This document shows, one piece after another, positions 32,749 to 41,979 of a stretch of DNA of 54,499 nt. The DNA lies in assembly GCA_014534425.1 (NCBI GenBank), contig JACVRN010000023.1, positions 1 through 54,499 on the forward strand, given 5' to 3'. The notes under the pieces are model-generated. The model was not told where the DNA came from. It ran no database searches and saw nothing but the letters and a program-made list of their open reading frames with translations. A program made the position numbers and the translations under genes. Origin of the DNA: Pyrinomonadaceae bacterium (GTDB lineage Bacteria; Acidobacteriota; Blastocatellia; Pyrinomonadales; Pyrinomonadaceae). Every line of letters starts with the position of its first letter. Positions within the stretch are counted from its first letter, which is position 1.

Positions 32749-33510
32749 CTATCCTCTGTTGTAATTAACAATCTCTGCGAAGCTGTCGGCCTTGAGGCTT
32801 GCACCGCCGACGAGCGCGCCGTCTATGTCGGGCTGCTTCATCAGGCCCGCTATGTTGTCGGGCTTGACCGAGCCTCCGTAGAGAATGCGAAGCCCGTTTG
32901 CGGCCTCTTCGCCTTGTCTTTGCGCGAAAACGCGCCGGATAAACGCGTGCATCTCTTGCGCTTGCTCCGGCGTCGCGGTGCGTCCCGTGCCGATAGCCCA
33001 GACAGGCTCGTAAGCGATTATGATACGCGCCACGTCTGAGGCTGTCAAACCGCTAAGCCCGCCATCTAACTGGCCGCTTACGACTGCCTCGGCGTTGCCT
33101 TCTTCGCGTTGCTCAAGCGTTTCGCCGACGCACATGATGACTTTGAGGCCCGCGATCAAGGCGGCCTGCGCCTTGCGGCTGACGAACGTATCGGTCTCGC
33201 AATAAAACTGGCGACGCTCCGAATGGCCTATGATGACGAAGGCGCAGCCCACATCGCGCAGTTGGCTCGCAGTGACCTCGCCTGTGTGCGCGCCGTACTC
33301 CATCTCAGTTGAGCAATCCTGCCCCGCGACCTTGACGTTCGAGCCTTCCAGCCTATCCGCGACCGTCTTCAAGGAAGTAAAGACCGGTGCAATCACCACC
33401 TCGCAGTGATTGGCATTCGCCACCAGTGGCTTCAGGGCGAGCGCAGTCTCCACGCTCTCGGCCACGGACTTATACATCTTCCAGTTTCCGGCAATGACGG
33501 GTTTTCTCAT
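32749..33510 (-). CDS. tpiA: Triosephosphate isomerase
   Basis: A 253-residue TIM barrel that interconverts dihydroxyacetone phosphate and glyceraldehyde 3-phosphate. The catalytic residues are Lys11 (GNWKMYK), His96 (IGHSERRQF) and Glu168 ([11 protein letters not shown]), all in family positions, plus the phosphate-binding loop [13 protein letters not shown]. The length is normal. The ATG at 33510 lies 8 bases after the pgk stop. It is part of the gap-pgk-tpiA-secG operon. Confidence 0.98.
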   Translation of the reverse strand: MRKPVIAGNWKMYKSVAESVETALALKPLVANANHCEVVIAPVFTSLKTVADRLEGSNVKVAGQDCSTEMEYGAHTGEVTASQLRDVGCAFVIIGHSERRQFYCETDTFVSRKAQAALIAGLKVIMCVGETLEQREEGNAEAVVSGQLDGGLSGLTASDVARIIIAYEPVWAIGTGRTATPEQAQEMHAFIRRVFAQRQGEEAANGLRILYGGSVKPDNIAGLMKQPDIDGALVGGASLKADSFAEIVNYNRG

Positions 33511-33518
33511 ATAGCAGC

Positions 33519-34727
33519 TTATTTATCGTTGAGGGCGGCGACGCCGGGCAAAGTGTCGCCTGCTAAGAATTCAAGGGTTGCGCCGCCGCCCGTGGAGATG
33601 TGCGTGATGCGCTCCGAGACGCCCGCCTGCGTGACGGCTGAGACGGAGTCGCCGCCGCCGACTATCACGGTCGCCCCACGGTCAGCCGCCTCCGCCACAG
33701 CATGCGCGATGGCGATTGTGCCCTGGTCGAAGGGCTTCTCTTCAAAGTATCCCATGGGGCCGTTCCAGATGATTGTCTTCGCGTCCTGGAGCGCTGCCGA
33801 AAAGTGCGCGGCGGTTTCCACGCCTATGTCCAATCCGACATGGCCCGCGTTTGTGAACTCAATCGGAATGGTTTTAGCGACGACCGATTCGCCCTTTACA
33901 GGCTCGTAGGAATCCACCACCTGATGGTCTGTCGGCAGCAGCAACTCTACGCCAGATTCTTCCGCGCGCCGCTTTATGTCCAGCGCGGTCTGCATCATCT
34001 CATTTTCGACCAAAGATTTTCCTACGGTGAAGCCTTCGGCCTTGAAGAAGGTGTAGGCCATCGCGCCGCCTATCAAAAGCCTGTCTACTTTGCGGTCAAT
34101 CAGGGCGTTGATGACAGGAATTTTATCCGACACCTTTGCGCCGCCCAGTATCGCCACGAACGGATGCTCAGGGTTGCTTATGACGCGGCCAAGATAATCA
34201 AGCTCCTTCTCCACCAAGAGGCCCGCGACCGCCTGCCCGACATGCTTTGTGATTCCGGCTGTAGAAGCGTGCGCGCGATGAGCCGCGCCGAAAGCGTCGT
34301 TGACATAAACATCACACAGGCTCGCAAGCTCCGCAGCGAACGCGTCGTCATTCTTCTCCTCTTCAGGATGAAAGCGAAGATTTTCGAGCAACAACACGTC
34401 GCCGTCCTTCAAAGCATCGACCTGCCGTTTGACTTCATCGCCCACGCAATCGTCCGCAAACTGCACAGGCTTCCCCAACAACTCCGACAGATGCTCCGCT
34501 ACTGGCCGCAAACTGTACTTCTCGTTGCGCTGCCCCTTCGGCCTCCCCAGATGCGAAGCCAGAATCACACGCGCGCCGCGCTCTGTTGCGTACTCAATCG
34601 TCGGCAGCGCCGCTCGAATACGCGTATCGTCCTCGACCTTACCGTCCTTAACCGGCACGTTGAAATCCACGCGCACAAAGACCCGCTTGCCCGCCAACTC
34701 CACATCTTTGATAGAGAGCTTATTCAT
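33519..34727 (-). CDS. pgk: Phosphoglycerate kinase
   Basis: A 402-residue monomeric kinase of lower glycolysis that makes ATP from 1,3-bisphosphoglycerate. Diagnostic blocks are [18 protein letters not shown] near the start, [33 protein letters not shown], and the C-terminal ATP site VGGGDSVSA with [15 protein letters not shown] chose the ATG at 34727 (MNKLSIKD), which gives the normal length; an upstream in-frame start would add 29 residues of basic, non-family sequence. It lies 26 bases downstream of gap and is co-transcribed with it. Confidence 0.98.
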   Translation of the reverse strand: MNKLSIKDVELAGKRVFVRVDFNVPVKDGKVEDDTRIRAALPTIEYATERGARVILASHLGRPKGQRNEKYSLRPVAEHLSELLGKPVQFADDCVGDEVKRQVDALKDGDVLLLENLRFHPEEEKNDDAFAAELASLCDVYVNDAFGAAHRAHASTAGITKHVGQAVAGLLVEKELDYLGRVISNPEHPFVAILGGAKVSDKIPVINALIDRKVDRLLIGGAMAYTFFKAEGFTVGKSLVENEMMQTALDIKRRAEESGVELLLPTDHQVVDSYEPVKGESVVAKTIPIEFTNAGHVGLDIGVETAAHFSAALQDAKTIIWNGPMGYFEEKPFDQGTIAIAHAVAEAADRGATVIVGGGDSVSAVTQAGVSERITHISTGGGATLEFLAGDTLPGVAALNDK

Positions 34728-34753
34728 AAGTGAAGCAGTACTCAGTACTTTTT

Positions 34754-35761
34754 TTAGAGTCCTTTTCCTGCGATGAATTTTATGAGGTCGCGCACGCGGC
34801 AGGAATAGCCCCATTCGTTGTCGTACCAGGAGAGGACTTTGACCAGGTTGCCGCCTATGACCTTTGTGTACTCTGCATCGACGATGCTTGAGTTTGGGTT
34901 CTTGCGGAAATCTACGGAGACGAGCGGCTCTTCTGAAAATCCAAGGATGCCGCTCAACTCTTCGTTGGCCGCGTCCTTCAGAGCGGTGTTGACCTCTTCG
35001 GTCGTAGTCTCTTTTTCGACTTCCATCACAACGTCTACGAGCGAGACGTTAGGCGTCGGCACGCGTACAGAGATGCCGTCGAATTTTCCTTTTAGCTCCG
35101 GCAGGACGAGCGCAACGGCCTTGGCCGCACCCGTGGAGGTCGGAATCATCGAAAGAGCCGCAGCGCGAGCGCGGCGCAGATCATTGTGCGGAAGGTCGAG
35201 AAGCTGCTGGTCGTTTGTGTAAGAGTGAATCGTGGTCATCTGCGCGGAGCGAATTTGAAAGCGCTCGTGTATGACCTTGGCGACCGGAGCGAGACAGTTC
35301 GTGGTGCAGGAGGCGTTGGAGATGATGTTGTGCGCTGCAGGGTCGTAATCGTTCTCGTTGACGCCAAGGACTATAGTGATGTCCTCGTTCTTGGCCGGAG
35401 CGGAGATGATGACCTTCTTGACCGTGCCGCGCAGGTGCTTGCGCGCGTCCTCTGCTTTTGTAAATCGTCCCGTCGATTCGATGACGATTTCGGCCCCGAC
35501 CTCTTCCCAGGGAATAGCCGCAGGGTCTTTTTCGGAGAAGACACGGAATTCATCATTCTCTACGCGTATGCCGTTGTCGGTCGCCGCTATCTCGTGGTCA
35601 AGATTGCCAAGCACCGAGTCGTATTTCAAAAGATGCGCGAGCGTCTTTGTGTCCGTCAGGTCGTTGACGGCTACGAAATCTATGTCCGCATCTCCGATTG
35701 CCGTGCGTAGAACGTTGCGGCCTATGCGACCGAAGCCGTTGATTCCAACTTTCACTGCCAT
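34754..35761 (-). CDS. gap: Glyceraldehyde-3-phosphate dehydrogenase, type I
   Basis: A 335-residue GAPDH with the NAD-binding start [17 protein letters not shown] and the active-site block [13 protein letters not shown], where Cys152 is the nucleophile and His179 its partner. NDLTDT after the second strand, with the usual acidic Asp, suggests NAD preference. It is the promoter-proximal gene of the glycolytic operon. An AGGAGGA site lies slightly far (about 14 bases) from the ATG at 35761. The upstream gap of 379 bases must carry its promoter. Confidence 0.98.
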   Translation of the reverse strand: MAVKVGINGFGRIGRNVLRTAIGDADIDFVAVNDLTDTKTLAHLLKYDSVLGNLDHEIAATDNGIRVENDEFRVFSEKDPAAIPWEEVGAEIVIESTGRFTKAEDARKHLRGTVKKVIISAPAKNEDITIVLGVNENDYDPAAHNIISNASCTTNCLAPVAKVIHERFQIRSAQMTTIHSYTNDQQLLDLPHNDLRRARAAALSMIPTSTGAAKAVALVLPELKGKFDGISVRVPTPNVSLVDVVMEVEKETTTEEVNTALKDAANEELSGILGFSEEPLVSVDFRKNPNSSIVDAEYTKVIGGNLVKVLSWYDNEWGYSCRVRDLIKFIAGKGL

Positions 35762-36140
35762 GTTCGTTAAAATTCCTCCTCGCCTGAACTATGGTTTGAA
35801 GAGTGCGCGCGCCTCCTCATGGATTTTGATGAACAGAAATTTTCAAGGAGGCTGTTTAGAAAAAGCCTCTTCGAGCGTCCCAGTTACGGTGACATGATTC
35901 CCAGAAGCGGGAATTGTCCCGCTACAATCACCTGTGTAAGCTCGCGCGATTGATAAAGAAAGGCAAGATAATGCGCGCCCACGCGGGCTGTCAAGCTAGG
36001 CACATCAAGTGCATGTTTTTGAAACTGTTACGGCACAGGTGTCGTAGTAGCTTCTGGCTCCTCGCAATCTGGTCGAAAAACAGATACATTTTGCGTTCAA
36101 GCTAGAACCTTTGCATCTCAATCGAGGGAGTTTCGGTCGA
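35762..36140. other. Divergent intergenic region, gap and AMIN-TolC gene
   Basis: A 379-base region with no coding sequence I can support. Its main feature is a pair of overlapping, mutually exclusive hairpins at 35896-35923. The first is GATTCCC with GGGAATT around a 6-base loop; the second is AGCGGGA with TCCCGCT around a 4-base loop. They share the GGGA bases. A clear promoter was not found, though both divergent genes need one here. Confidence 0.4.
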
Positions 36141-38441
36141 ATGACAATCAGTTTCGTGCGCCGGATTCTGGCAACAGCATCTCTGTTAGCTCTATCAGCC
36201 TTGACGCTTTCATTAGCTTCAACAAGCGCGACCGCTCAAAGCTTACAGGCTGCTAGAACCATCACTATCTTGCGCGGCACCGAGACGGCGGCTGGCCCTG
36301 TAGTCACCATCACAGCCGACGCGCCGCTCGCGGACTACGCTTCCTACAAGAGCGAAGACCGCTTCTTCATAGTGATTCGCTCGGCAGAAGTGGCGCGCGT
36401 AGAGACGAACCTGAAAGGGCGCGGCTTCGAAGATGCTCAGCTTCAAAAGCGTGAGAACGATGCCGTGCTCTCTTTCCGCCTGCAACCTGGAACGACCGCC
36501 CGCGTCATTCAGAAGTTCAACCGGCTGGAGATACTATTCTCAAGCGACGAGGCTTTGACTGCTTCCGCCGTAGCGTCTTCCGTTGAGCCGCAGCCTGCGC
36601 CCACGCCGCCCTCGACGCAGCCCGTAACGCAGCCGCCGGGTACGCAACCGAATCCGAATCTGCCGCGCGAAGCGCAGCCGACGCAGAACCCCGCGCAGCC
36701 GCCCGGAGCGGCGCAGCCACAGAACCCGCAGACGCCGCCTGGAGTGCAGACCGCAACGCCGCAGACGACGCAGCCCGTCACGCCAACGCAGACGCCTACG
36801 GTCACGCCGGGCCTGCCTACTGATGTGCCCACGGCTACGCCGTCAACGATTCAGGAGGCTGGAGAAATCAGAGACCCTCTGTTCCCGCAGCAGGAGCCGC
36901 GACCTGTTCCGCCGCTTCCATCATTAACCAGGTTGGGCGTCACGTCGGACAACACTCTGCCGCTCTCTCTCAATGAAGCCATTCGCAGGGCGCTTGAGCA
37001 GAACAACGACATAGAGGTCGCGCGACAGGACGTGCGCTTTGCCGAGACGCAGCTACGCGCGCTGGAAGGCGTCTACGAGCCGACTCTGAACTTTACTCCG
37101 CAGTTAACCAACACGGTCGAGTCTCAGCAATCAACCTTGGGCGGCGCAGGCGAAACGGGCACGCTGAGCCGTACAGACCTGCAATTAAACAACTCTGTGC
37201 AGAAGTTCTTCCGCAAGGGCGGCGGCCAGTACGAGTTCTTCTTCAACAACCTGCGCCGCACCACAAGCTCTACCTTCAACCAGTTCAACCCTGTCTATTC
37301 GGGCGCGCTCGGCGTGCAGTTTACTCAGCCGCTCTGGCGCAATCGCTCGATTGATAACAGCCGCCGACAGATTCGCATACAGAAGAAGAGGCTTGAGCAG
37401 TCGGACGCCGATTTTCGTCGCCGCACCATTGAAGTCATCTCAAGCGTACAGGCCGCGTACTGGAATCTGGTCTTTGCGCTCAGAGACCAGCAGAACCGTA
37501 TAGCCAACCTGAACCTTGCGCGCGAAAATTTCCGCCGCATAGAGGCGCAGATTGCAGCCGGTGCAGCCGCTCCCTTCTCTCGCGCAGAGGTGCAGACCGA
37601 ACTCGCTAACCGCGAGTCTGAATTGCTCTCCAGCGTGCAGCAGGTTTCGATTGCAGAGAACACTCTGAAGCAGCTAATCCTGAAAGACCCGCAGAACGCC
37701 GAATGGCGGGCGCAGCTTGTCCCGACCGACAATCCCTCTTTTGATTCGACGCCCGTCAATCTCCAGGACGCTCTGACGGAAGCGCGTGCGAATCGCCCGG
37801 AGCTAAAGCGTCTTAACCTGCAACAGGACATCAACCAGATAGACATACAGTATTTCAAGAATCAGACGCGCCCACAGGTAGATTTGACGGGCGGCCTCTC
37901 GACCACTGGACTATCGGGAACGCCGACTCCGGCGGCTATACAGGCGGGCACGGTGCCTGAAAAATTGGTCGGCGGCTACGGCAGGACTTTGAGGAACCTC
38001 TTCAGCTTCGAGACCAGAAACATCGTCGTGGGTGCCACCATACAGATTCCCTTCAGGAACAAGACCGCCGAAGCCAATCTGGCCGGGGCGCGCATACAGC
38101 AGACTCAGACAGAGGCTTTGATGAGGAGCCAGGAGCAGGTGGTCGAAGTCGAAGTCCGTAACGCAGCGCAAGCTGTGGAAAGCTCCAGGCAAAGAGTCCT
38201 GTCCGCGCGAGCCGCACGCCAGAGCGCAGAGGTACAACTCGAAGGCGAGCGCCGCCTTTATCAAGTCGGCAGAAGCACCACGTTCCTTCTTATCCAGAGA
38301 GAGAACGAATTGACTAACGCCAGGAATCTTGAGATACGCGCCGAGACCGATTACAACAAGGCCCTGGCAGAGTTGCAGCGCGCCACCAGCACCACGCTCC
38401 GCGCCAACAACATCATCATCGAATCCCCCACCGGCCCCTGA
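36141..38441 (+). CDS. TolC-family outer membrane protein with AMIN-like domain
   Basis: A 766-residue exported protein. After a signal peptide (LLALSALTLSLASTSATA) come an AMIN-like beta domain (about 38-135), a Pro/Thr/Gln-rich linker (about 140-260), and a TolC/outer-membrane efflux domain (about 275-755). The efflux part has LSLNEAIRRALEQNNDIEVARQ at its start and long helical repeats with characteristic QAAYWNLVFA. The ATG at 36141 has GAGGGAG 10 bases upstream, so I preferred it over an in-frame TTG 30 bases earlier. AMIN domains usually occur in secretins and amidases and bind the cell wall, so the fusion may fix the channel to peptidoglycan. No efflux pump or fusion protein is next to it. 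Confidence 0.85.
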   Translation: MTISFVRRILATASLLALSALTLSLASTSATAQSLQAARTITILRGTETAAGPVVTITADAPLADYASYKSEDRFFIVIRSAEVARVETNLKGRGFEDAQLQKRENDAVLSFRLQPGTTARVIQKFNRLEILFSSDEALTASAVASSVEPQPAPTPPSTQPVTQPPGTQPNPNLPREAQPTQNPAQPPGAAQPQNPQTPPGVQTATPQTTQPVTPTQTPTVTPGLPTDVPTATPSTIQEAGEIRDPLFPQQEPRPVPPLPSLTRLGVTSDNTLPLSLNEAIRRALEQNNDIEVARQDVRFAETQLRALEGVYEPTLNFTPQLTNTVESQQSTLGGAGETGTLSRTDLQLNNSVQKFFRKGGGQYEFFFNNLRRTTSSTFNQFNPVYSGALGVQFTQPLWRNRSIDNSRRQIRIQKKRLEQSDADFRRRTIEVISSVQAAYWNLVFALRDQQNRIANLNLARENFRRIEAQIAAGAAAPFSRAEVQTELANRESELLSSVQQVSIAENTLKQLILKDPQNAEWRAQLVPTDNPSFDSTPVNLQDALTEARANRPELKRLNLQQDINQIDIQYFKNQTRPQVDLTGGLSTTGLSGTPTPAAIQAGTVPEKLVGGYGRTLRNLFSFETRNIVVGATIQIPFRNKTAEANLAGARIQQTQTEALMRSQEQVVEVEVRNAAQAVESSRQRVLSARAARQSAEVQLEGERRLYQVGRSTTFLLIQRENELTNARNLEIRAETDYNKALAELQRATSTTLRANNIIIESPTGP

Positions 38442-38472
38442 TTCAATTCTCAACTCTTTCGGAAAGAGCGCG

Positions 38473-38517
38473 GAAAGCGGCGAGCATCGTCACAAAAGTT
38501 GACGGCTCGCCGCTTTC
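38473..38517 (+). terminator. Long hairpin after the AMIN-TolC gene
   Basis: A 13-bp perfect stem (GAAAGCGGCGAGC with its complement) closes over a second 5-bp stem (CGTCA/TGACG). It starts 32 bases after the tolC-like stop. The T-run that follows is weak (GCTTCTATAA), so it is a probable terminator but could be an RNA-stability hairpin. Confidence 0.6.
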
Positions 38518-38557
38518 GCTTCTATAAGTGTTGCGGGCGACAAGAAACGATTCCTTA

Positions 38558-39349
38558 ATGAAAATCAGCGCAACGATTATCACCTTCAACGAAGAGGCTA
38601 ACATTCGCGCGGCCTGCGAGAGCGTCTCGTGGGCCAACGAGATTCTGGTCGTTGATTCGGAATCCACGGACAGGACTCGTGAGATAGCAGAAGAGTGCGG
38701 TGCGCGCGTTCATATCAATCCCTGGCCCGGCTTCGCTTTGCAGAAGCAGTTCGCAGCCGATTCTGCTACACATGAATGGATTTTCAGTCTGGATGCGGAC
38801 GAGCGAGTTTCGGAAGACCTTCGTCACTCAATCGAAGACCTTCTCTACACGAACGAGGAGAAACTCGCGGACGGTTACAGGGTCGCGCGCCGCTCGTTTT
38901 ACATGGGGCGATGGATTCGCGGCGGCGGCTGGTATCCGAACCATCAACTGCGGCTCTACAGAAAGTCTAAGGGCGAGTGGAAGGGCGCTTACATACACGA
39001 GTCCGTGAAGATGAAGGACGGCGCACGCGTGGAGACTTTACGTGGAGACCTTCTGCACTACAGCATACGCGACGCCGAGCATCATAATCGAATGATAGGC
39101 GAGCGCTATGCGCCGCTCGCGGCCAGGCAGATGTACGAAGCCGGTCGCCGCACTTCTCCCGCGCAGATTGCTACCGCCGGAGCCGCCGCTTTCTTCAGAA
39201 GCTTTCTACTAAAGGGCGGCTTCCGCGACGGGCTGGCGGGCTACTGCATAGCGCGCTTCGCCGCCCACAACGCTTACCTGAAGCACCTGCTCCTGTGGGA
39301 AATGCAGAATCAAAAGAGTGATAAGAAGAGAAAGAAGGATGAAGGCTAA
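38558..39349 (+). CDS. Family 2 glycosyltransferase (WaaE-like)
   Basis: A 263-residue GT2 (GT-A fold) enzyme close in style to WaaE/KdtX enzymes that add sugars to the LPS core. The start is MKISATIITFNEEANIRAA; a first Asp block is VVDSESTDRT and the metal-binding motif is SLDADERVS. ARRSFYMGRWIRGGGWYP and YIHESVK are typical later blocks. A hydrophobic C-terminal region (about 205-245) suggests membrane attachment. The ATG at 38558 matches family starts; an upstream GTG would add 10 residues. The donor sugar is unknown. It converges with the penicillin-binding gene 7 bases away. Confidence 0.85.
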   Translation: MKISATIITFNEEANIRAACESVSWANEILVVDSESTDRTREIAEECGARVHINPWPGFALQKQFAADSATHEWIFSLDADERVSEDLRHSIEDLLYTNEEKLADGYRVARRSFYMGRWIRGGGWYPNHQLRLYRKSKGEWKGAYIHESVKMKDGARVETLRGDLLHYSIRDAEHHNRMIGERYAPLAARQMYEAGRRTSPAQIATAGAAAFFRSFLLKGGFRDGLAGYCIARFAAHNAYLKHLLLWEMQNQKSDKKRKKDEG

Positions 39350-39356
39350 TCTTCAT

Positions 39357-40613
39357 CTATTTCTCTATACGTAGATTTGATGTGGGAAGAAGTCTGCGGC
39401 CTTCAAGGCTGGCGATTGCCAGAGGCGCGGCCTGAGAGTTGATGACTTCCGCTAGAAGCTGGTCTTCCATCTGGCGGTTATCCCAGATGCGATTGCCCTG
39501 ATCCAGAATGGCGAAGACTATCATCCCCTTATCGTACGTGTAGACGATACCGGCAAGGCTCGCCATGCCTCCGTCAACCTCTGACGTGAGAGTGCCGGTC
39601 TTACCCACGACAGCGCCTTCGAGACCCGTCCCGGCCAAACGACGGCGAAGCGTGCCCGTGTCGTCGCTCGCAACGGGCATGATGTCTTCGGGCCTGAGGC
39701 CCTGACGCGCGCCCTCTTCGACCAGCGCTCGAATCACGGTCAGCAGCCCGCGCGGAGTCATGCGATTGTGCTCGCGGCCAGAGACTCTGGCGATTGTCAC
39801 CTGCGAGGCTGGCAGCTTTAACTCGTCAATGAGAAATTGCTGCACGCCCGTAGCGCCTCCGACCGTCGCCCCGATTCTCTCGGCCATGAAGTTGCTTGAG
39901 CGCGCGTTCATGTAAAGCAATATGTCGCGCAAAGGATATGAATCGAAAGCGAAGAGACGGCTGCCCGCAGTGCCGCCTGCGACTCCGGTAGTCACTTCTC
40001 CCAGGTGCAGCGCGCGGCCAAGTCTAGCGGCGGAGTCTTCCGGCGATTCGCTGAAGTTGAAACAGAAGTCGGGCGAGACCATCACGCCGCCCTGCAACTT
40101 CTTTATCCCGCGCGAGCGAAGCTCTGCGGCTATCATGCTGGCCGCAACGTCTCCGAAGGTCGGGTCGCTGCCCGCGAAAAAGAGCAGGCCGCGAAAGGTT
40201 CCGTCGCCGTCGAGTTTTCCGTCCGCGTAGACCTGCGTTCTGAAGCGATAGTCCGCGCCCAGTTTCTTCAGCGCCACCAAAGAGGTCGAGAGCTTAATCA
40301 AAGAGGCTGGATTGAAGACCACGTCGGCGTTGTGCGAGGCAAAGAGTTTTTCGTGATCCAGCGACTCAATCAACACGCCGTGGGTTTCGGGCGCTTCGCT
40401 GCGGGCCGCATACCAGACGGCAGCATCGAAGACAGGCTCTACCGCGCGGCTTTTCGCAGCCTTCGGCTCCGAGCCTGTGGCAGAGACGGCCACTGTGGCG
40501 GGCTGCCGCTTCTCAAGACTTCCCGTCAGCGAATAAGGGATGAGCGCGAGCGTTGTGATGGCTATAACGCCTAGACAGAGCATCACAACTATGTAGCGAC
40601 GAGAACGGTTCAA
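39357..40613 (-). CDS. dacB: D-alanyl-D-alanine carboxypeptidase/endopeptidase (PBP4 class, S13)
   Basis: A class C penicillin-binding protein (peptidase family S13) that trims peptidoglycan stems in the periplasm. The catalytic motifs are Ser104-x-x-Lys107 (NPASLIKLS), SSN in NARSSNFMAE, and KTG in VVGKTGTLTS. One N-terminal hydrophobic segment (about 8-28) gives an anchor or uncleaved signal. The start is uncertain. I prefer TTG at 40613, because GGAGAG lies 5 bases upstream and the basic NRSRR before the helix is kept. A TTG at 40649 and an ATG at 40583 are alternatives. The length (about 418) is normal. Confidence 0.87.
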   Translation of the reverse strand: MNRSRRYIVVMLCLGVIAITTLALIPYSLTGSLEKRQPATVAVSATGSEPKAAKSRAVEPVFDAAVWYAARSEAPETHGVLIESLDHEKLFASHNADVVFNPASLIKLSTSLVALKKLGADYRFRTQVYADGKLDGDGTFRGLLFFAGSDPTFGDVAASMIAAELRSRGIKKLQGGVMVSPDFCFNFSESPEDSAARLGRALHLGEVTTGVAGGTAGSRLFAFDSYPLRDILLYMNARSSNFMAERIGATVGGATGVQQFLIDELKLPASQVTIARVSGREHNRMTPRGLLTVIRALVEEGARQGLRPEDIMPVASDDTGTLRRRLAGTGLEGAVVGKTGTLTSEVDGGMASLAGIVYTYDKGMIVFAILDQGNRIWDNRQMEDQLLAEVINSQAAPLAIASLEGRRLLPTSNLRIEK

Positions 40614-40986
40614 ATCATCTCTCCAAAAAGCAATCGGCAGCCAGCCCAAAATATTCTCAAATTTGAGACGCGGGGTTTCTGTAGATTGCGCTATTAAATC
40701 CAGAAAAAGCTGACGGCCTGTTAACTGATTGCTGATAGCTACCAGCTATTTGCTGTATGATGCGAGAGGGTTGCGGTGCACGTCAAGCCCGCGCGTCACG
40801 TAAAGAGCGCGAGACAGGGTGCGGAGGCTGAGTTTGAGGCTAAGGAATAATTTAACAGGATGGACAGGATGAACAGAATAAAGAAGAAGAAACTCTTTCT
40901 CTTTTTATCCCATTCATCCTGTCTATCCCTGTTTGAATCTGCCTTGCATTGAATCGCTCCTCGCCGTGTCATAAGGTACATTCTGC
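40614..40986. other. Divergent intergenic region, dacB and pilD
   Basis: A 373-base region with no gene I can support. The palindrome at 40854-40933 is its only clear structure. The rest (40614-40853) shows no convincing promoter or RNA motif. Confidence 0.35.
40854..40933. repeat. Long imperfect palindrome (ACAGGATGGACAGGAT type)
   Basis: Bases 40854 to about 40882 (starting AACAGGATGGACAGGATG) are a near-complement of bases to 40933 (ending CCTGTCTATCCCTGTT), with a loop that is A-rich then T/C-rich. Only a few mismatches and one bulge occur over 30 pairs. This matches the style of extragenic palindromes dispersed in environmental genomes and differs from the CACAGAGG type at 19755 and 45250. 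Confidence 0.75.
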
Positions 40987-41898
40987 ATGAACATTTTTAT
41001 GTCTCTCCTGGTAAATGATTTTCCGTTTGGTCTTCCCGTTCCACTGGCTGCCATCTTCGTAGGGGCGCTCGGCGCAATCATCGGAAGCTTTCTCAACGTA
41101 GTCATCTTTCGCCTGCCGAGAGAAGAATCCATAGTCTTTCCCAACTCGCGCTGTCCGCAGTGCTCAACGGCGATTCACGCCTACGACAACATTCCTGTCT
41201 TGAGCTACCTGATTCTAAGAGGGCGCTGCCGCACCTGCTCCACCGCCATCTCCGCGCGCTATCCTGCGGTCGAAGCCCTGACGGGCATTCTTTTTGTGGC
41301 GGTCTTTCTGCATGACGTTATCGGACGAAACGGGCCGACAGCAGCGCTGCCCTTCGACCTGGCGTTCGTCTCCGCGCTCATAGCGCTCATCTTCATAGAC
41401 GCCGAGCACATGATTCTGCCGAACGCCATCACCTATCCGGGGATAGTCTTTGCCCTGGTGGCACGCCTTCTGCTTCCCTTCCTGATGGGCACGAATGCTT
41501 TCGACGACCTGCCTACGCTTGCAAATGTTAATTACCTGTCGGGCTTGCCCGTGTGGGCCGTCTCGCTCGCGGGCGCAGTGCTCGGAGCGCTGGCGGGCGG
41601 CGGCTCGCTGTGGCTGATGGGCTGGCTGTGGGAGAAGTTGCGTAAGGTGGAGGCTATGGGACTCGGCGACGTGAAGATGATGTTCATGGTCGGGGCATAC
41701 CTGGGCTGGCGATTGACCGTGTTGACAATTTTCTTGGGCGTCATCACGGCCTCGCTGACGGGCATACTACTGATGCTCAAGCGCGGCGAGCGCAACATGC
41801 AGATGCTTCTTCCCTTCGGCATCTTCCTGGGCGTAGGCTCCATCATAGCCCTCATGGTCGGCGCTCGCATCATCAGTTGGTACGCAGGACAGTTTTAG
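40987..41898 (+). CDS. pilD: Prepilin peptidase / N-methyltransferase
   Basis: A 303-residue membrane aspartic protease that cleaves and methylates type IV pilins and type II secretion pseudopilins. The zinc-ribbon cysteine pairs are Cys56/Cys59 (CPQC) and Cys81/Cys84 (CRTC). The catalytic aspartates are Asp138 (FIDAEHMILPN) and Asp228 (GLGDVKMM). About eight helices are present and the order of motifs is canonical. The ATG at 40987 has AAGGT upstream. It is followed by an NtrB-like sensor kinase on the same strand after 81 bases. No pilin gene is in view. Confidence 0.95.
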   Translation: MNIFMSLLVNDFPFGLPVPLAAIFVGALGAIIGSFLNVVIFRLPREESIVFPNSRCPQCSTAIHAYDNIPVLSYLILRGRCRTCSTAISARYPAVEALTGILFVAVFLHDVIGRNGPTAALPFDLAFVSALIALIFIDAEHMILPNAITYPGIVFALVARLLLPFLMGTNAFDDLPTLANVNYLSGLPVWAVSLAGAVLGALAGGGSLWLMGWLWEKLRKVEAMGLGDVKMMFMVGAYLGWRLTVLTIFLGVITASLTGILLMLKRGERNMQMLLPFGIFLGVGSIIALMVGARIISWYAGQF

Positions 41899-41902
41899 AG
41901 AC

Positions 41903-41952
41903 AGTTTTCAGTTAAAAGCAAGAATGCGCGTTCGGCTTTCCGGCTGAAAACT
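41903..41952. repeat. Short inverted repeat between pilD and kinase gene
   Basis: The arms AGTTTTCAG (41903-41911) and CTGAAAACT (41944-41952) are perfect complements around 32 bases. A short direct repeat of AACTGCA (three partial copies) follows, just before the kinase start. This looks like another extragenic repeat rather than a terminator, since no T-run follows the stem. Confidence 0.45.
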
Positions 41953-41979
41953 AAGAACTGCAAACTGCAAACTGCTTTT

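Noticed and set aside
34728..34814. Extension of Pgk upstream of 34727
   Set aside because: The added 29 residues are basic and do not fit the family; MNKLSIKD is the typical start.
36250..36900. Tandem repeat or CRISPR-like array in the Pro/Thr/Gln-rich stretch of the TolC-like gene
   Set aside because: It is coding low-complexity linker with irregular units and no spacers.
38518..38557. Small gene between the tolC-like hairpin and the glycosyltransferase
   Set aside because: No start with ribosome site and no frame long enough; the space is a leader only.
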